This document shows positions 4,342 through 5,102 of a stretch of 5,102 bases of DNA, piece by piece; the stretch's first letter is position 1; every line of letters begins with the position of its first letter. The notes under the pieces are model-generated. The model was not told the DNA's origin, made no database searches, and was given only the letters and a program-made list of their open reading frames with translations. The DNA comes from Acidimicrobiaceae bacterium. GTDB lineage: Bacteria > Actinomycetota > Acidimicrobiia > Acidimicrobiales > MedAcidi-G1. The position numbers and the translations under genes are program-made. The stretch spans positions 5,879-10,980 of the forward strand of contig PAXM01000015.1 of NCBI GenBank assembly GCA_002714485.1, in the 5' to 3' direction.

Positions 4342-5102
4342 ATGTCGATGGCACCGGAGCGGGGGATTCTTGGGATTCGTCGGCACTTCACCACCGACGG
4401 GACCGATCCCTATGACGACATTGATTGGGAGGTCCGGACCGCCCGCCTAGTCGACCACCGCGACGGTTCGGTTGCCTTTGAACAGAAGGACGTCGAGGTG
4501 CCGGTCGATTGGTCGGTGAACGCCACCAACATCCTTGCCCAGAAGTACTTCCGAGGCGCCACGGACGCTCCGGACCGTGAGTCCTCGCTACGCCAGGTGG
4601 CTGATCGCGTGACCGGCACGATCGCCGACTGGGGGCTTCGCGACGGGTACTTCGTGGATGCCGCTGAAGCCGCAACCTTCGCCGACGAATTGCGTTATCT
4701 CGTCATCACCCAGCGAGCCGCCTTCAATTCACCTGTCTGGTTCAACATCGGGGTCCCTGGTGTCCCCCAGCAGGCGTCGGCCTGCTTCATCCTCTCAGTC
4801 GACGATCAGATGTCATCCATCCTCAACTGGTACGTAGAGGAGGGAATGATCTTTAAGGGCGGGTCCGGCGCCGGGGTGAACCTGAGTGCCGTCCGCTCGT
4901 CCAAGGAGGCTCTGCGGGGTGGCGGCCAGGCCAGTGGCCCGGTGAGTTTCATGCGAGGCGCGGACGCATCGGCGGGCACTATCAAGAGCGGGGGCACTAC
5001 CCGACGTGCTGCCAAGATGGTCGTTCTGGACGTCGCTCATCCCGACGTTGAGGAATTCGTATGGTGCAAGGCCCGCGAGGAGCGAAAGGTCCGGGCCCTC
5101 GA
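4342..5102 (+). CDS. nrdJ: Adenosylcobalamin-dependent (class II) ribonucleotide reductase, 3'-truncated
   Basis: This enzyme reduces ribonucleotides to deoxyribonucleotides using a radical made from coenzyme B12, so it works with or without oxygen. The frame runs from ATG 4342 off the end of the window with 253 residues visible, of roughly 950 expected. The class II N-terminal domain (about 10-120) has IRRHFTTDGTDPYDDIDW, a FEQKDVEVPVDWSVNATNI stretch and YFRG. The catalytic barrel begins at FNSPVWFNIG (128-137), followed by Cys148 in ASACFIL, which fits the first redox-active cysteine of the active site. WYVEEGMIFKGGSGAGVNLSAVRSSKE, GGQASGPVSFMRGADASAGTIKSGGTTRRAAKM and VLDVAHPDVEEF follow, all near-identical in streptomycete NrdJ as I recall it. 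No ATP-cone is seen at the N-terminus. The radical cysteine and C-terminal cysteine pair lie beyond the window. It is divergent from the reductase gene. nrdR, often its upstream partner, is absent here. Confidence 0.96.
   Translation, partial: MSMAPERGILGIRRHFTTDGTDPYDDIDWEVRTARLVDHRDGSVAFEQKDVEVPVDWSVNATNILAQKYFRGATDAPDRESSLRQVADRVTGTIADWGLRDGYFVDAAEAATFADELRYLVITQRAAFNSPVWFNIGVPGVPQQASACFILSVDDQMSSILNWYVEEGMIFKGGSGAGVNLSAVRSSKEALRGGGQASGPVSFMRGADASAGTIKSGGTTRRAAKMVVLDVAHPDVEEFVWCKAREERKVRAL

Overview
The window is GC-rich, and its proteins point to an actinomycete, most likely a non-mycobacterial deep lineage such as Acidimicrobiia. DapE, LexA, the LysM membrane protein beside lexA, the stand-alone RibD reductase and the class II ribonucleotide reductase all look actinobacterial. 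The exception is DapD, which is of the E. coli/Bacteroidota form. Taxonomy is inferred from remembered family patterns, not from a search.

Left part (1-1733, + strand): the 3' part of dapD followed 11 bp later by a complete dapE. These are two steps of the succinylase branch of diaminopimelate/lysine biosynthesis and are probably co-transcribed. The pair converges on lexA with only 34 bp between stop codons.

Centre (1768-3138): lexA (- strand) and a small membrane-anchored LysM protein (+ strand) are divergently transcribed from a 207-bp control region. That region carries a perfect LexA operator (TCGAACAAGTGTTCGA) lying exactly between a TTGACA -35 and a TACACT -10, plus three weaker LexA boxes placed end to end at a 15-bp period just downstream. 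By position and architecture the LysM protein is the counterpart of Rv2719c, DivS and YneA, the SOS-induced cell-division suppressors. This SOS regulatory unit is the most striking feature of the window.

Right part (3152-5102): a stand-alone RibD C-terminal-type reductase (- strand) ends 13 bp past the LysM stop. It is divergent from the 5' part of nrdJ, the adenosylcobalamin-dependent ribonucleotide reductase, which runs off the window. The 356 bp between them hold no convincing gene but contain a TTGACA promoter for nrdJ, several nested inverted repeats and DnaA-box-like 9-mers. The neighbourhood lexA / LysM suppressor / RNR resembles other actinobacteria, where nrdR usually sits in this cluster. 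Here nrdR is absent and a flavin-type reductase occupies the gap.

Functionally the right two thirds join the DNA-damage response, division arrest and dNTP supply; the left third is cell-wall and lysine precursor synthesis. No mobile element, CRISPR array, tRNA or rRNA was seen.
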